The position numbers were made by a program, and so were the translations under genes. A stretch of 64,000 nt of DNA from Delftia acidovorans. Its GTDB lineage: Bacteria > Pseudomonadota > Gammaproteobacteria > Burkholderiales > Burkholderiaceae_C. The DNA is taken from NCBI GenBank assembly GCA_031286585.1, contig JAITUC010000031.1:1-64000 (forward strand), given 5' to 3'. This document shows, piece after piece, positions 53,541-61,864 of the stretch (the stretch's first letter is position 1; each line of letters begins with the position of its first letter). A model generated the notes under the pieces. That model saw nothing but the letters and a program-made list of their open reading frames with translations. It searched no databases and was not told the DNA's origin.

Positions 53541-54311
53541 ATGTCCCAAGCCACCATCGCCCCCCTCGCCGAATCCTCTCTCGACCCTGCCGTGGCCGCC
53601 TTGCAGCAGCTGCGCCGCAGCGGCCGCATCCGCGCCATTTCCATCGACCTGGACGATACGCTGTGGCCCGTGTGGCCAGCCATCTCGCGCGCCGAACAGG
53701 TCCTGCTGGACTGGCTGCACGCCCATGCGCCCACCACGGCCGCGGCGCTGCGCGACGCAGCCGCCCTGCGCGCCATCCGCGTGCAGATCGAGCGTGACCG
53801 CCCGGACCTGGCCCACGACCTGAGCGGTCTGCGCCGCGAGTCCATCCGCCTGGCGCTGCAGCGCAATGGCGACGATGGCAGCCTCGCGGAAACGGCCTTC
53901 GACATCTTCTTTGCCGAGCGCCAGCGCGTGGACCTGTACGAGGACGCATTGCCCGCCCTGCAGTTCCTGGCCGCGCGCTGGCCCGTGGTGGCGCTGAGCA
54001 ACGGCAACGCCAGCGTGCACGTGGTGGGCATTGGCGAGCATTTCCATGCCGCGCTGAGTGCGACCAAGGCAGGCATGGCCAAGCCCGATGTGCGCTTTTT
54101 CCACGCAGCGGCGGCGGCGGCAGGCGTGGCGCCTGACGAGGTGCTGCACATTGGCGACGACGCGCGGCTCGATGCGCTGGGCGCCATGGATGCGGGTATG
54201 CACGCAGTCTGGCTCAACCGCACGGGCGTAGCATGGCCTCACGAGGGGTCCACACCCCACGTCACGGTGGCCAGCCTTGCGCAGTTGTGCCAGGGGCTGG
54301 CTGACAGCTGA
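53541..54311 (+). CDS. HAD-family phosphatase
   Basis: A 256-residue haloacid-dehalogenase-like hydrolase. Motif I is SIDLDDTLWPV (nucleophile Asp about residue 36), motif II SNGN (about 154-157), the motif III Lys lies in AGMAKPDVRFF, and motif IV is HIGDDARLDALGA. It resembles the YigB/FMN-phosphatase branch in length and in the DDTLW sequence. It is probably a cytosolic phosphatase of small metabolites. It is divergent from hemH and followed after 30 bases by the DUF2189 gene. Confidence 0.85.
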   Translation: MSQATIAPLAESSLDPAVAALQQLRRSGRIRAISIDLDDTLWPVWPAISRAEQVLLDWLHAHAPTTAAALRDAAALRAIRVQIERDRPDLAHDLSGLRRESIRLALQRNGDDGSLAETAFDIFFAERQRVDLYEDALPALQFLAARWPVVALSNGNASVHVVGIGEHFHAALSATKAGMAKPDVRFFHAAAAAAGVAPDEVLHIGDDARLDALGAMDAGMHAVWLNRTGVAWPHEGSTPHVTVASLAQLCQGLADS

Positions 54312-54341
54312 CCCTGCCTGCCCGCGAAGCCGCGCCATGCC

Positions 54342-55175
54342 ATGCCCACCAGCCACAGCACCGCTTTCTTCCACCCCCCCGTCCTCCCCGCCGTGCGCAG
54401 CATCGGCTGGAAACACCCCCTGAGCTGGCTGGCGCGTGGCGCGCGCGACATGGCCAGGGCGCCCTGGCTGAGCCTGGCACATGGCCTGGTCTTGACCTTG
54501 ATCGGGTTTTTGATCTTGACGCTGGGGCACAATCGCTTTTGGCTGATGGCCGGGGCCCTGTCGGGTTTCCTGATCGTCGGCCCTGTCGTGGCGACCAGCC
54601 TCTACGCCATCAGCCGTGCGCTGGAGCGCGGCGAGCGCGCCGACCTGTCCCTGGTGCGAAGCACCTGGATGCGCTGGCAAAACGGCCATGCGGCCAGGAC
54701 CGAAGGGCAGGGCGGCTACTGGTGCCTGGTGCAGTTCGGGCTGCTGCTGTCGCTGGCGGCCACGGGCTGGGTGCTGGTGTCGGCCTCGCTGATCACCGTG
54801 CTCTCGCCCGTGCGCATCGCCACCCCGGCGGATTTCGTGCAGCACGTGGTGCTGGCCCGCGACGGGCAGTTGTTTGCGATGTGGCTGGCGCTGGGCAGTT
54901 TTCTGGCAGCGCCCATTTTTGCGTCCAGCGTGGTGGCCATGCCGCTGATGCTGGACAGGCGGGTGACGGTGCGCCAGGCCGTGCTGACCAGTTGGTTGGC
55001 CGTGCTGGCCAACCCTGTGCCTCTGGCACTGTGGGCCGCCCTCATTGTGTTGTTGACCCTGCTGGGCCTGGGCAGCTGGCTGCTGGGACTGGTGGCCGTG
55101 ATGCCCCTGCTGGGGCACGCGAGCTGGCATGCGTACCGTGACTTGGTGGATGCATCCACCTTCCCGGTGCGCTGA
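54342..55175 (+). CDS. DUF2189 integral membrane protein
   Basis: A 277-residue protein with about six membrane segments. The start PAVRSIGWKHPLSWLARGARDM and the first helix HGLVLTLIGFLILTL followed by GPVVATSLYAISRALERGE are typical of DUF2189. No function is established for this family. It lies in line with the HAD gene upstream (30 bases) and a DUF2788 gene downstream (52 bases). Other features do not suggest a role. Confidence 0.8.
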   Translation: MPTSHSTAFFHPPVLPAVRSIGWKHPLSWLARGARDMARAPWLSLAHGLVLTLIGFLILTLGHNRFWLMAGALSGFLIVGPVVATSLYAISRALERGERADLSLVRSTWMRWQNGHAARTEGQGGYWCLVQFGLLLSLAATGWVLVSASLITVLSPVRIATPADFVQHVVLARDGQLFAMWLALGSFLAAPIFASSVVAMPLMLDRRVTVRQAVLTSWLAVLANPVPLALWAALIVLLTLLGLGSWLLGLVAVMPLLGHASWHAYRDLVDASTFPVR

Positions 55176-55227
55176 ACCGGGACCCGCCTGACCGGTCCTG
55201 CAGGGGAGGATGTAGGACTGTGTTGTC

Positions 55228-55440
55228 GTGATATTCGGGTATACAGAAGAACAGATCGCCCATTTCTTCCTCACCTACGGCGTGGGGGCCTTCATCCTCT
55301 TCATGGTGTTCATCATCCTGCAGCTGGCGCGCCAGTCCAAGGCAGGAAAGTTCGGCACCTTCGTGATCTTCCTGGGCCTGGGCGTGGGCTTTGTCGGCTA
55401 TATCGCGAAGATCGTCATCCAGTGGTGGATGGAGAGATGA
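55228..55440 (+). CDS. DUF2788 small membrane protein
   Basis: A 70-residue protein beginning with GTG. It has two hydrophobic helices (LTYGVGAFILFMVFIILQLA in parts, and TFVIFLGLGVGFVGYIAKIVI) separated by a basic loop RQSKAGKFG, as in the DUF2788 family. The GTG start has GAGGATG-type purines about 15 bases upstream but no strong ribosome binding site. The function is unknown. The gene precedes a methyltransferase by 19 bases. Confidence 0.8.
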   Translation: MIFGYTEEQIAHFFLTYGVGAFILFMVFIILQLARQSKAGKFGTFVIFLGLGVGFVGYIAKIVIQWWMER

Positions 55441-55459
55441 CGCCGCAGGCGTCACACCT

Positions 55460-56086
55460 ATGAGCTGGACGGACTACTACCGCTTTACCGAGGGGCGCAA
55501 GATATCTCCCCTGCTGGTGCAGGCGCTTGACGCGTTGGCGGTTGATACGGCAGATAGAGCGGCCATCGATCTGGGCTGTGGCGCGGGCCATGAGTGCCGC
55601 GTGCTGCTCAATACCGGCTGGCGCGTCCACGCCATCGACAGCGAACCTGCAGCCATCGAGGGCTTGCGTCCCCTGGCATCGCAGGCGTCCGGCGCTTTGA
55701 CGCTGCAGGCTTGCCGTTTCGAGGATCTTTCCTCTTTACCTGCAGCGCATCTGATCCACGCTGGACTGAGCCTGCCCTTTTGCCATCCTGAGTACTTCGA
55801 TGCGTTTTGGTCGCTGGTGCGTTCTGCGCTGCGTTCGGGCGGTGTGTTCGCCGGTCATTTTTTTGGGCCGCGCGATGCCTGGGCCGATTCGCAGTCCATG
55901 AGCTTTCATTCGCGTGATCATGTCTTGCGCCTTTTGGATGGCATGGAGCTGTTGGCCTTCAATGAGTTCGATGGCATGGCCCCCAGCATGCGGGGCCCCA
56001 AGCACTGGCATCGCTTTGATGTCGTGGCCCGCAGACCGGTCTCGTCGGAGTGCGGCGTTACTCGGCCTTGGCCCCCGCAGCCTTGA
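55460..56086 (+). CDS. Class I SAM-dependent methyltransferase
   Basis: A 208-residue methyltransferase. Motif I is AIDLGCGAGHECRVLL (about 37-52) and motif post I is VHAIDSEPAAIEGL. It resembles the TehB-type group but lacks the other tellurite-resistance genes nearby. The beginning SWTDYYRFTEGRKISPLL suits small-molecule methyltransferases of this class. The substrate is unknown. Its 3' end overlaps the convergent Bug receptor gene by 29 bases. Confidence 0.8.
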   Translation: MSWTDYYRFTEGRKISPLLVQALDALAVDTADRAAIDLGCGAGHECRVLLNTGWRVHAIDSEPAAIEGLRPLASQASGALTLQACRFEDLSSLPAAHLIHAGLSLPFCHPEYFDAFWSLVRSALRSGGVFAGHFFGPRDAWADSQSMSFHSRDHVLRLLDGMELLAFNEFDGMAPSMRGPKHWHRFDVVARRPVSSECGVTRPWPPQP

Positions 56087-57041
56087 TCACCGGGTCCCAG
56101 CGCTTGATTTCAGCAGTCGTGTGCTGGCGCAGGGCGTCGGGGGTGAGGCGGTCTGCGGGCGGGATGATGACGCTCATGTCCGTGAAGCGCTTGACCAGGG
56201 CGGGCTCGGCCAGGGCGGTGCGCAGGGATTTGTTGAGGCGTTCGATGACGGCCTGGGGCGTGCCTCGCGGGGCGTACAGGCCGTGCCAGACGGCAAGCTC
56301 GAAGCCGGGCTGGCCGGACTGCGCGAAGGTGGGCACGTCGGGCAGGGAGGGCAGGCGCTCGCGCGTGGCGACGGCGTAGCCCTTGAGCATGCCGGCCTGT
56401 ATGTGCGGGCCGGTGGCCACGGGCTGGTCGCAGATGACATCGACATTGCCGGCCACCAGGTCCTGCAGGGCCGGGCCCGTGCCACGGTAGGGCACCAGGG
56501 TGGCCTCGGTGGATGTGGTCTGCAGCAGCAGCATGGCGCACAGGTGGGAGGTGGCGCCTACGCCGGCATGCGAGAAGCGCACTTCGCCCGGTTTGGCCTT
56601 CATGTGGGCGATGAAGTCCGCCAGCGTGGCGGGCGCAAAGCCTTTGCTGCGCACCAGGATCATGGGCACGTCGCCGGCCAGAGCGATGGGCTCCAGGTCG
56701 CGCCTCACATCGAAAGCGAGCTTGCTGTAGAGCGCGGGCGCCGTGGCAATGCCCATGTTGTGCAGCAGCAGGGTGTGGCCGTCGGCCTGGGCGCGGGTGA
56801 CGCGGCTGGTGCCGATGGTGCCGCCGGCACCGCCCAGGTTCTCTACGATGACCTGCTGGCCCAGGTCGCGCGTCATGGCCTCGGCCAGCACGCGAGCCAG
56901 CACGTCGGTGGAACCTCCGGCCGCGTAGGGCACGACGATGGTGACAGGCTTGCTGGGGAAGGCCTGGGCGGCAAGGCTGGCCGCTGCCAGCGCGGCGGCG
57001 AGAAGGGTTCGGGCGAGGGGATTGCTGATGAGGGGGCGCAT
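56058..57041 (-). CDS. Bug/TctC-family solute receptor (orphan)
   Basis: A 327-residue periplasmic receptor with signal peptide ending AAQA, followed by FPSKPVTIVVPYAAGGSTDVLAR (parts PSKPVTIVVPYAAGG). ENLGGAGGTIGTSRV, RFSHAGVGATSHLCAML and VPYRGTGPALQDLVAGN are family landmarks. It is the last gene of the minus-strand group with a 3-hydroxyisobutyrate-dehydrogenase-like enzyme and a carboxymuconolactone-decarboxylase-like protein, so it probably delivers the carboxylate metabolised by them. The 132-base spacer before it allows an own promoter. Confidence 0.88.
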   Translation of the reverse strand: MRPLISNPLARTLLAAALAAASLAAQAFPSKPVTIVVPYAAGGSTDVLARVLAEAMTRDLGQQVIVENLGGAGGTIGTSRVTRAQADGHTLLLHNMGIATAPALYSKLAFDVRRDLEPIALAGDVPMILVRSKGFAPATLADFIAHMKAKPGEVRFSHAGVGATSHLCAMLLLQTTSTEATLVPYRGTGPALQDLVAGNVDVICDQPVATGPHIQAGMLKGYAVATRERLPSLPDVPTFAQSGQPGFELAVWHGLYAPRGTPQAVIERLNKSLRTALAEPALVKRFTDMSVIIPPADRLTPDALRQHTTAEIKRWDPVIKAAGAKAE

Positions 57042-57173
57042 GGGTTTGTCTCCTGGAGGCGCGTGCCGGGGCCGCCGGCTCTGTGCGGCCGGTTGTCGGT
57101 GGCGTGTTTGGTGGCGTGAGGCAGGAAGGCAAGGGCCGCATGCGGCCCTTGACGACGGCGAGACGGCGCAGGC

Positions 57174-58037
57174 TCAGGCCGGGGCCACGTACCTGTACAG
57201 CTCGGTGTGGTCGGCGGCGGGTCCCAGGGACCTGGAAGCCTCGGCCGCCATGGCGCTGACCTGTTCGGCCAGTGCCATGGGCGTGTGCATGGCCTGGCCC
57301 AGCGACAGGGCGATGCCCACGTCCTTGGCCTGCAGCGCCAGCGAGAAGCCCGAGTTGAAGGCGCCGTTCAGCATGAACTGGTGGGCCTTGTTTTCGGTGG
57401 TGTTGTTCTTGCCGGTGGAGGCATTGATCACGTCCACGATGGTGGCCGGCGCAATGCCGAAGGCCGCTCCCGCATGGATGGCCTCGGCCGTGGCGATGAG
57501 GGCCGCTGCCGAGACATAGTTGTTCAGCGCCTTGAGCGCATGGCCCGCGCCCACGGGACCGACATGGGTGATGGCCTGTCCCATGCGCTGCAGCAGCGGC
57601 AGGTGCTGGGCGAGCAGGTCCGCATCGCCACCGACCATGATGGACAGCGTGCCCGCAATGGCGCGCTTGACGCCGCCGGAGACCGGCGCATCCAGCAGCC
57701 CGATGCCGCGCTCGCCCAGCAGGCCGGCCAGCGCACGCGTGCGGTTGGGGTCGGCCGAGCTCATGTCGATGATGCAGGCGCCGGGCCGCAGGTGCGGCGC
57801 CAGCTCGCCCACCACGGCATCGACGATGCGGGAGTCGGGCAGCATGGTGAAGACCACGCTGCAGCCGGCAAAGTCGGCCGCGCCGGATGCCACGGCCACG
57901 CCCGCATGCTCCTGCGCGAATCGTGCGGTGGCGGCGGGCACGGCGTCCCGGATGACCAGGCCGTGCCCTGCGGCGTGCAGCAGGTGGGCCATGGGCTGGC
58001 CCATCATTCCGAGGCCGATGAATCCTATGGTGGTCAT
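57174..58037 (-). CDS. 3-hydroxyisobutyrate-dehydrogenase-like NAD(P)-dependent oxidoreductase
   Basis: A 287-residue beta-hydroxyacid dehydrogenase. The N-terminal Rossmann motif is GFIGLGMMGQPMA (residues 5-17). The substrate motif DAPVSGGVKRA is near 120, the catalytic Lys is in HALKALNNY (about 168), and the C-terminal KDVGIALSLG is also conserved. It oxidises a 3-hydroxy acid such as 3-hydroxyisobutyrate, tartronate semialdehyde or a related compound. It starts 10 bases after the CMD-like gene, so the two are co-transcribed under the GntR operator. The substrate is not determined by the sequence. Confidence 0.88.
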   Translation of the reverse strand: MTTIGFIGLGMMGQPMAHLLHAAGHGLVIRDAVPAATARFAQEHAGVAVASGAADFAGCSVVFTMLPDSRIVDAVVGELAPHLRPGACIIDMSSADPNRTRALAGLLGERGIGLLDAPVSGGVKRAIAGTLSIMVGGDADLLAQHLPLLQRMGQAITHVGPVGAGHALKALNNYVSAAALIATAEAIHAGAAFGIAPATIVDVINASTGKNNTTENKAHQFMLNGAFNSGFSLALQAKDVGIALSLGQAMHTPMALAEQVSAMAAEASRSLGPAADHTELYRYVAPA

Positions 58038-58047
58038 GCTGCGTGCC

Positions 58048-58446
58048 TCAGATGTCCATCTCTTTGAAGACTTCCGAAGCCACGCGGAAGGAGTCGATGG
58101 CGGCCGGCACGCCGCAGTAGATGGCGGTCTGCAGGAAGACTTCCTTGATCTCTTCCTTGCTCAGGCCGTTGTTGATGGCGCCGCGCACATGCAGCTTGAG
58201 TTCATGCGGGCGGTTCAGCGCCGTGATCATGGCCAGGTTCAGGAAGGAGCGCGTCTTGCGGTCCAGGCCCGGGCGGTTCCAGACATCGCCCCAGCAGTAC
58301 TGGGTGACCAGCTCCTGCATGTCGATGTTGAAGTCCGTGGCGTTCTGGATGGATGCATCGACATACTCGGCGCCCAGCACCTCACGGCGGGTGGACAGGC
58401 CTTGGTCGAAGAGGGCGGGATTCTTGGGCGCGTAGGCTCGGGTCAT
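58048..58446 (-). CDS. Carboxymuconolactone-decarboxylase-like protein
   Basis: A 132-residue protein of the CMD/AhpD-like family: GAEYVDASIQNATDFN, then QYCWGDVWNRPGLDRKTRSFLNLAMITALN (parts QYCWGDVWNRPGLD and RSFLNLAMITAL) and the HVRGAINNGLSKEEIKEV pattern of 4-carboxymuconolactone decarboxylase. The single Cys in YCWGD and absence of the CxxC of AhpD favour a decarboxylase-type enzyme. It is first in the minus-strand catabolic group and divergent from the GntR gene. No other protocatechuate-pathway genes are seen, so the true substrate may differ. Confidence 0.85.
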   Translation of the reverse strand: MTRAYAPKNPALFDQGLSTRREVLGAEYVDASIQNATDFNIDMQELVTQYCWGDVWNRPGLDRKTRSFLNLAMITALNRPHELKLHVRGAINNGLSKEEIKEVFLQTAIYCGVPAAIDSFRVASEVFKEMDI

Positions 58447-58501
58447 GAAAACTCCTGATGGAAGGCAGTGAAGGTGTCTGTCGGTGGAGTGGATTTAATC
58501 A

Positions 58502-58516
58502 GATTGTCAGACAATC
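58502..58516. promoter_or_regulatory. GntR/FCD operator
   Basis: GATTGTC-A-GACAATC is a perfect 15-bp palindrome matching the TTGTCNGACAA type bound by FCD-subfamily GntR regulators. It lies between the divergent CMD-like gene and the GntR gene. A weaker TGAC-AATCC-GTCA repeat at 58562-58574 may be a second site. Confidence 0.75.
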
Positions 58517-58612
58517 CTACTTGATGAAAATCGGGATTGCCTGCCGGTCAAGGTGTGTGTATGACAATCCGTCAGTCCGGCCAGGCCTGCGATTGCCGGT
58601 AGGATTCGTCCC

Positions 58613-59296
58613 ATGAACCAGATGCTGCGTGTCCCCCGCGAAGAAACGTCGCTGCGCCAGCGCACGACGCAGACCCTGCGCACGGCCATCCTCGATGGCG
58701 TCTTCGCGCCGGGCCAGAAGCTGTCCGAGCGCGAACTGTGCGAAAGCCTTGATGTAAGCCGTTCGTGCCTGCGCGAGTCCCTGCAGCACCTGCAGGCAGA
58801 GGGGCTGATCACCATCGTTCCGCACCGGGGCCCTGAGGTCACGGATATCTCGGTGCAGGAGGTGCGCGATATCTACGAGGTGCGGGCCAGCCTGGAGGGG
58901 CTGGCCAGCCGGGGCTTTGCGCTGCATGCCTCGGCAGGCCAGCGCGCCGCGCTGCGCGCCAAGCTGGGCGAGCTGGCCGTGCCCGCCGTGGCCAGCGACA
59001 AGGTGGCCCTGCTGGCGATCAAGAACCAGTTCTACGACATCCTGATCGAAGGCTGCGGCAATCTGGTGGCCGGCCAGATGCTGCGGCAGCTGAACAACCG
59101 CGTGACGGTGCTGCGGCGCATCTCCATGTCCCAGCCCGGGCGCCTGCCGCAGACGCTGGCCGAGCTGGATGCCATCGTGGCGGCGATAGAGCAGGGCGAT
59201 GCGGAGCAGGCCGCGCGCCTGAGCGCCGAGCATGTGCAAAAGGCCAGCCAGGGCGTGCTGCGCGCCATGGCCGAGAAGGCAGGCCCGGCCAGCTGA
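58613..59296 (+). CDS. GntR-family (FCD) transcriptional regulator
   Basis: A 227-residue regulator. The winged helix-turn-helix is at about 12-75 (ILDGVFAPGQKLSERELCESL, here in parts ILDGVFAPGQ and LSERELCESLDVSRS, then LRESLQHLQAEGLI). A helical FCD domain follows, with the acidic/His metal-binding pattern DIYEVRASLEG, and HVQKAS near the C-terminus. FCD regulators usually repress until a carboxylic acid binds. It is divergent from the catabolic group at 56058-58446 with a perfect operator between. It converges with another Bug receptor gene. Confidence 0.9.
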   Translation: MNQMLRVPREETSLRQRTTQTLRTAILDGVFAPGQKLSERELCESLDVSRSCLRESLQHLQAEGLITIVPHRGPEVTDISVQEVRDIYEVRASLEGLASRGFALHASAGQRAALRAKLGELAVPAVASDKVALLAIKNQFYDILIEGCGNLVAGQMLRQLNNRVTVLRRISMSQPGRLPQTLAELDAIVAAIEQGDAEQAARLSAEHVQKASQGVLRAMAEKAGPAS

Positions 59297-59317
59297 TGCC
59301 GGGGCCTGGGTCTGCGC

Positions 59318-60337
59318 TCAGTCCGGCTTGACCTGGGCGCGCTTGAGCACCTTTTGCCAGCGCGTCTGCTCGGCAGCAATGAACTGCGCGAACTGCTGGG
59401 GCGTGCTGCCGATGGGCTCGGCCGCGTCGCCCTGCAGGCGCTTGAGCGAATCGGGGGCCTTGACGGCCTTGGCGCATTCGGCGGCCAGCTTGTCCACATG
59501 CGACCGGGTCATACTGGAGGGGGCGAGCATGCCGTACCACTGCGTCATCTCGAAGCCCGGGAAGCCCTGCTCGGCCACGGTGGGCACGTCGGGCAACTGG
59601 GGCAGGCGCTGGGTCGATCCCGTGGCGATGCAGCGCACCTTGCCGGCCTTGATGAAGGGCAGCAGGGCGGCGGCGCCGACCGAGGCGGCGTCCAGGCGGC
59701 CCGACATCAGGTCGGTCATCATGGGCCCCGTGCCGCGATAGGGCACGTGCAGCATGAAGATCTCGGCCGTCATCTTCAGGTACTCGAAGGCCAGGTGCCC
59801 GGCGCTGCCGTTGCCGGCCGAGCCGTAGCTGAGCTGGCCGGGCTTCTTCTTCGCGTAGGCGATCAGTTCGCGCAGGTTCTTGACCGGCACATCGGGGTGG
59901 ACCACGTAGAGGCTGGGCACCTTGGCCAGCAGGCTGACGGGCTGGAAGTCCTTGTTCGCGTCGTAGGGCAGCTTGTCGAAGATGTAGGGATTGACGGCCA
60001 GGGTGCCGATGTGGCCCAGGATGACGGTGCTCTGGTCATCGGCGCGCGCCACTTCCTGCATGGCGATGTTGCCGGCCGCGCCGGGCTTGTTGTCCACGAA
60101 GACGTTCTGGCCCAGGGTCTTGGACAGCTCGGCCGCCGTGGAACGCGCCACGATTTCCGAGCTGCCGCCGGGCGCGAAGGGCACGACGAAGCGGATGGGG
60201 CGCGTGGGCCAGGCGTCCTGCGCCAGCGCGGCCACAGGCAGCAGGCCCGACAGGGCCATGGCGCCCGTGCCGGCCAGCAGTCGGCGGCGGCCGAGCGTGG
60301 GCAGGTCTGCGTGGTGAATAAGGTCGCGCGAAGGCAT
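59318..60337 (-). CDS. Bug/TctC-family solute receptor (orphan)
   Basis: A 339-residue periplasmic receptor. The N-terminus has a twin-arginine-like GRRRLLAGTGAMALSGLLP and ends ALAQ, so export could be by Tat or Sec. Family landmarks are RFVVPFAPGGSSEIVAR, NKPGAAGNIAMQEV, YGSAGNGSAGHLAFEYL and VPYRGTGPMMTDLMSG. No transporter subunits are nearby. It converges with the GntR gene and may belong to its regulon. The ligand is unknown. Confidence 0.88.
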   Translation of the reverse strand: MPSRDLIHHADLPTLGRRRLLAGTGAMALSGLLPVAALAQDAWPTRPIRFVVPFAPGGSSEIVARSTAAELSKTLGQNVFVDNKPGAAGNIAMQEVARADDQSTVILGHIGTLAVNPYIFDKLPYDANKDFQPVSLLAKVPSLYVVHPDVPVKNLRELIAYAKKKPGQLSYGSAGNGSAGHLAFEYLKMTAEIFMLHVPYRGTGPMMTDLMSGRLDAASVGAAALLPFIKAGKVRCIATGSTQRLPQLPDVPTVAEQGFPGFEMTQWYGMLAPSSMTRSHVDKLAAECAKAVKAPDSLKRLQGDAAEPIGSTPQQFAQFIAAEQTRWQKVLKRAQVKPD

Positions 60338-60460
60338 GTCGGGTCTCCTGGCTATCGTTGTAGTGAATGGGCAGCGGATGCGGCGCCAGCGATGGTGGCG
60401 CCGGTGGCTGTCAATCTGCTGTCAAACCAGGGCCTGCAGGCTACGGAGATACCCGGGGGG

Positions 60461-61864
60461 TCAGGCTTTTCCCTCGGCAACCAGGGCCTGGCCGATGGCC
60501 TCGGCCGCCTGCAGGCCGCTGCGCACGGCGCCTTCGATGGTGGCCGGATACGGCCCGTCCACATGGTCGCCGCAGGCCCACAGGCCGTGGCCCAACTCCA
60601 TGCCGGGGCGCTGCAGCTGCGGCAGGCAGGCGAAGGTGGCGCGCTTGTCGATCACGGTGCGCAGCGCAACCAGTCCATGCCAGCCCAACTGCGCCCGGGC
60701 CTGGGCCAGCACCTGGGCCTGCAGGGTTTCGCGGTCCGATGCACTGTCGCTGATGACGAAGGCCATCAGGCCCTGCGGGCCGCCGAGTTGCCCACGGTCG
60801 AAGACGAATTGCGCAGGCGCATCGGGCGTGGAGCGCAGCGCCAGCCAGGGCGCGCCCAGGGGCAATGTGTGTGAGGGATCACCAGTCTGCGCATAGACCG
60901 TGGCAATGGGGCGGTGCTGCAGGTCCTGGGCCAGTTGTGCCCAGCGCTGCAGGGCAATGCCGTCGCGCGCAGGCAGGCTGTCGTGCTCGGCGGCGGTGAG
61001 TGCCAGGCGCGCAGATTCGGGCGCGGGGCAGGCCAGCAGCACGGCGTCGAAGGGCGCATCGCCGCCCTGGGCTGCGCCCAGCGTCCAGTGCGGGCCCTGG
61101 GGCTGCAGTTCTGCGACGCGGCTGCCCAGGCGCACGGCGTGGCCGCGCTCTTGCAGCCACTGCGCGGCCGGCGCCGGGAACAGGCTGCCCAGGTCACGGC
61201 GCGGCACCAGGAAATGCGAGCCGCCACGGCCGCTGAACAGCGCATCGCGCAGCACGCGCAGGAACACCGTGCCGCTGGCCAGGTGAATGGGCGTGTTCAG
61301 CGCCGAGATGCACAGCGGGTCGATGAATTCGGTGACCAGGCGCTGCGGCAGGCCGGCGCACAGGTCGGCCACGGTGGCCTGCGGCGCGCAGCGAAAGCCC
61401 ACCAGCCGCCAGCGCACGGCACGCGCCAGCAGGGCTGCGCGCTCGCCCAGGCTCCAGCCGCGTGCGGTGGCGATGCCGGCCAGCGCATCCAGCGGCGCAG
61501 GCCAGTCGGGAAAGCGCAGGCCGCTGCCATCGGCATAGGGCAGGGCCATGGGCTGGCGGTGCAGGGCCTGTTCAGGGTCCACGCCCACCTCGCGCATGAG
61601 GCGCAGGCTTTCGGTGTAGGCACCGATGAGGATGTGCTGGCCGTTGTCCACGCGCAGAGGGCCCTGTGGCGTGTCCAGGTCCATGCCGCGCGCACGGCCG
61701 CCGGGCTCGCGTGCGGCCTCGTGCAATGTGATGTGCCAGCCGCTGCGCGCCAGTGCGATGGCGGCGGCGAAGCCGGCCCAGCCTCCGCCGAGGATGGCGG
61801 CGCGCGGCACAGCGGCGCGCGGCTGAGCGGCGCGTGGCCTGTGCCTTGTGCTCTCGCGGCTCAC
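60461..61864 (-). CDS. hpnE: Squalene-forming FAD-dependent desaturase HpnE
   Basis: A 467-residue FAD-dependent amine-oxidase-like enzyme. The dinucleotide-binding motif AILGGGWAGFAAAIALA is near residue 25, followed by HEAAREPGGRARG; the C-terminal FAD motif is WACGDHVDGPYPATIEGAV. In the HpnCDE route it reduces hydroxysqualene to squalene, feeding hopanoid synthesis. The start is the GTG that overlaps the hpnD stop (GTGA), because no ATG lies before the FAD motif in frame at a reasonable distance; the first 24 residues are Arg/Pro-rich. It is the last gene of hpnC-hpnD-hpnE. Confidence 0.87.
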   Translation of the reverse strand: MSRESTRHRPRAAQPRAAVPRAAILGGGWAGFAAAIALARSGWHITLHEAAREPGGRARGMDLDTPQGPLRVDNGQHILIGAYTESLRLMREVGVDPEQALHRQPMALPYADGSGLRFPDWPAPLDALAGIATARGWSLGERAALLARAVRWRLVGFRCAPQATVADLCAGLPQRLVTEFIDPLCISALNTPIHLASGTVFLRVLRDALFSGRGGSHFLVPRRDLGSLFPAPAAQWLQERGHAVRLGSRVAELQPQGPHWTLGAAQGGDAPFDAVLLACPAPESARLALTAAEHDSLPARDGIALQRWAQLAQDLQHRPIATVYAQTGDPSHTLPLGAPWLALRSTPDAPAQFVFDRGQLGGPQGLMAFVISDSASDRETLQAQVLAQARAQLGWHGLVALRTVIDKRATFACLPQLQRPGMELGHGLWACGDHVDGPYPATIEGAVRSGLQAAEAIGQALVAEGKA

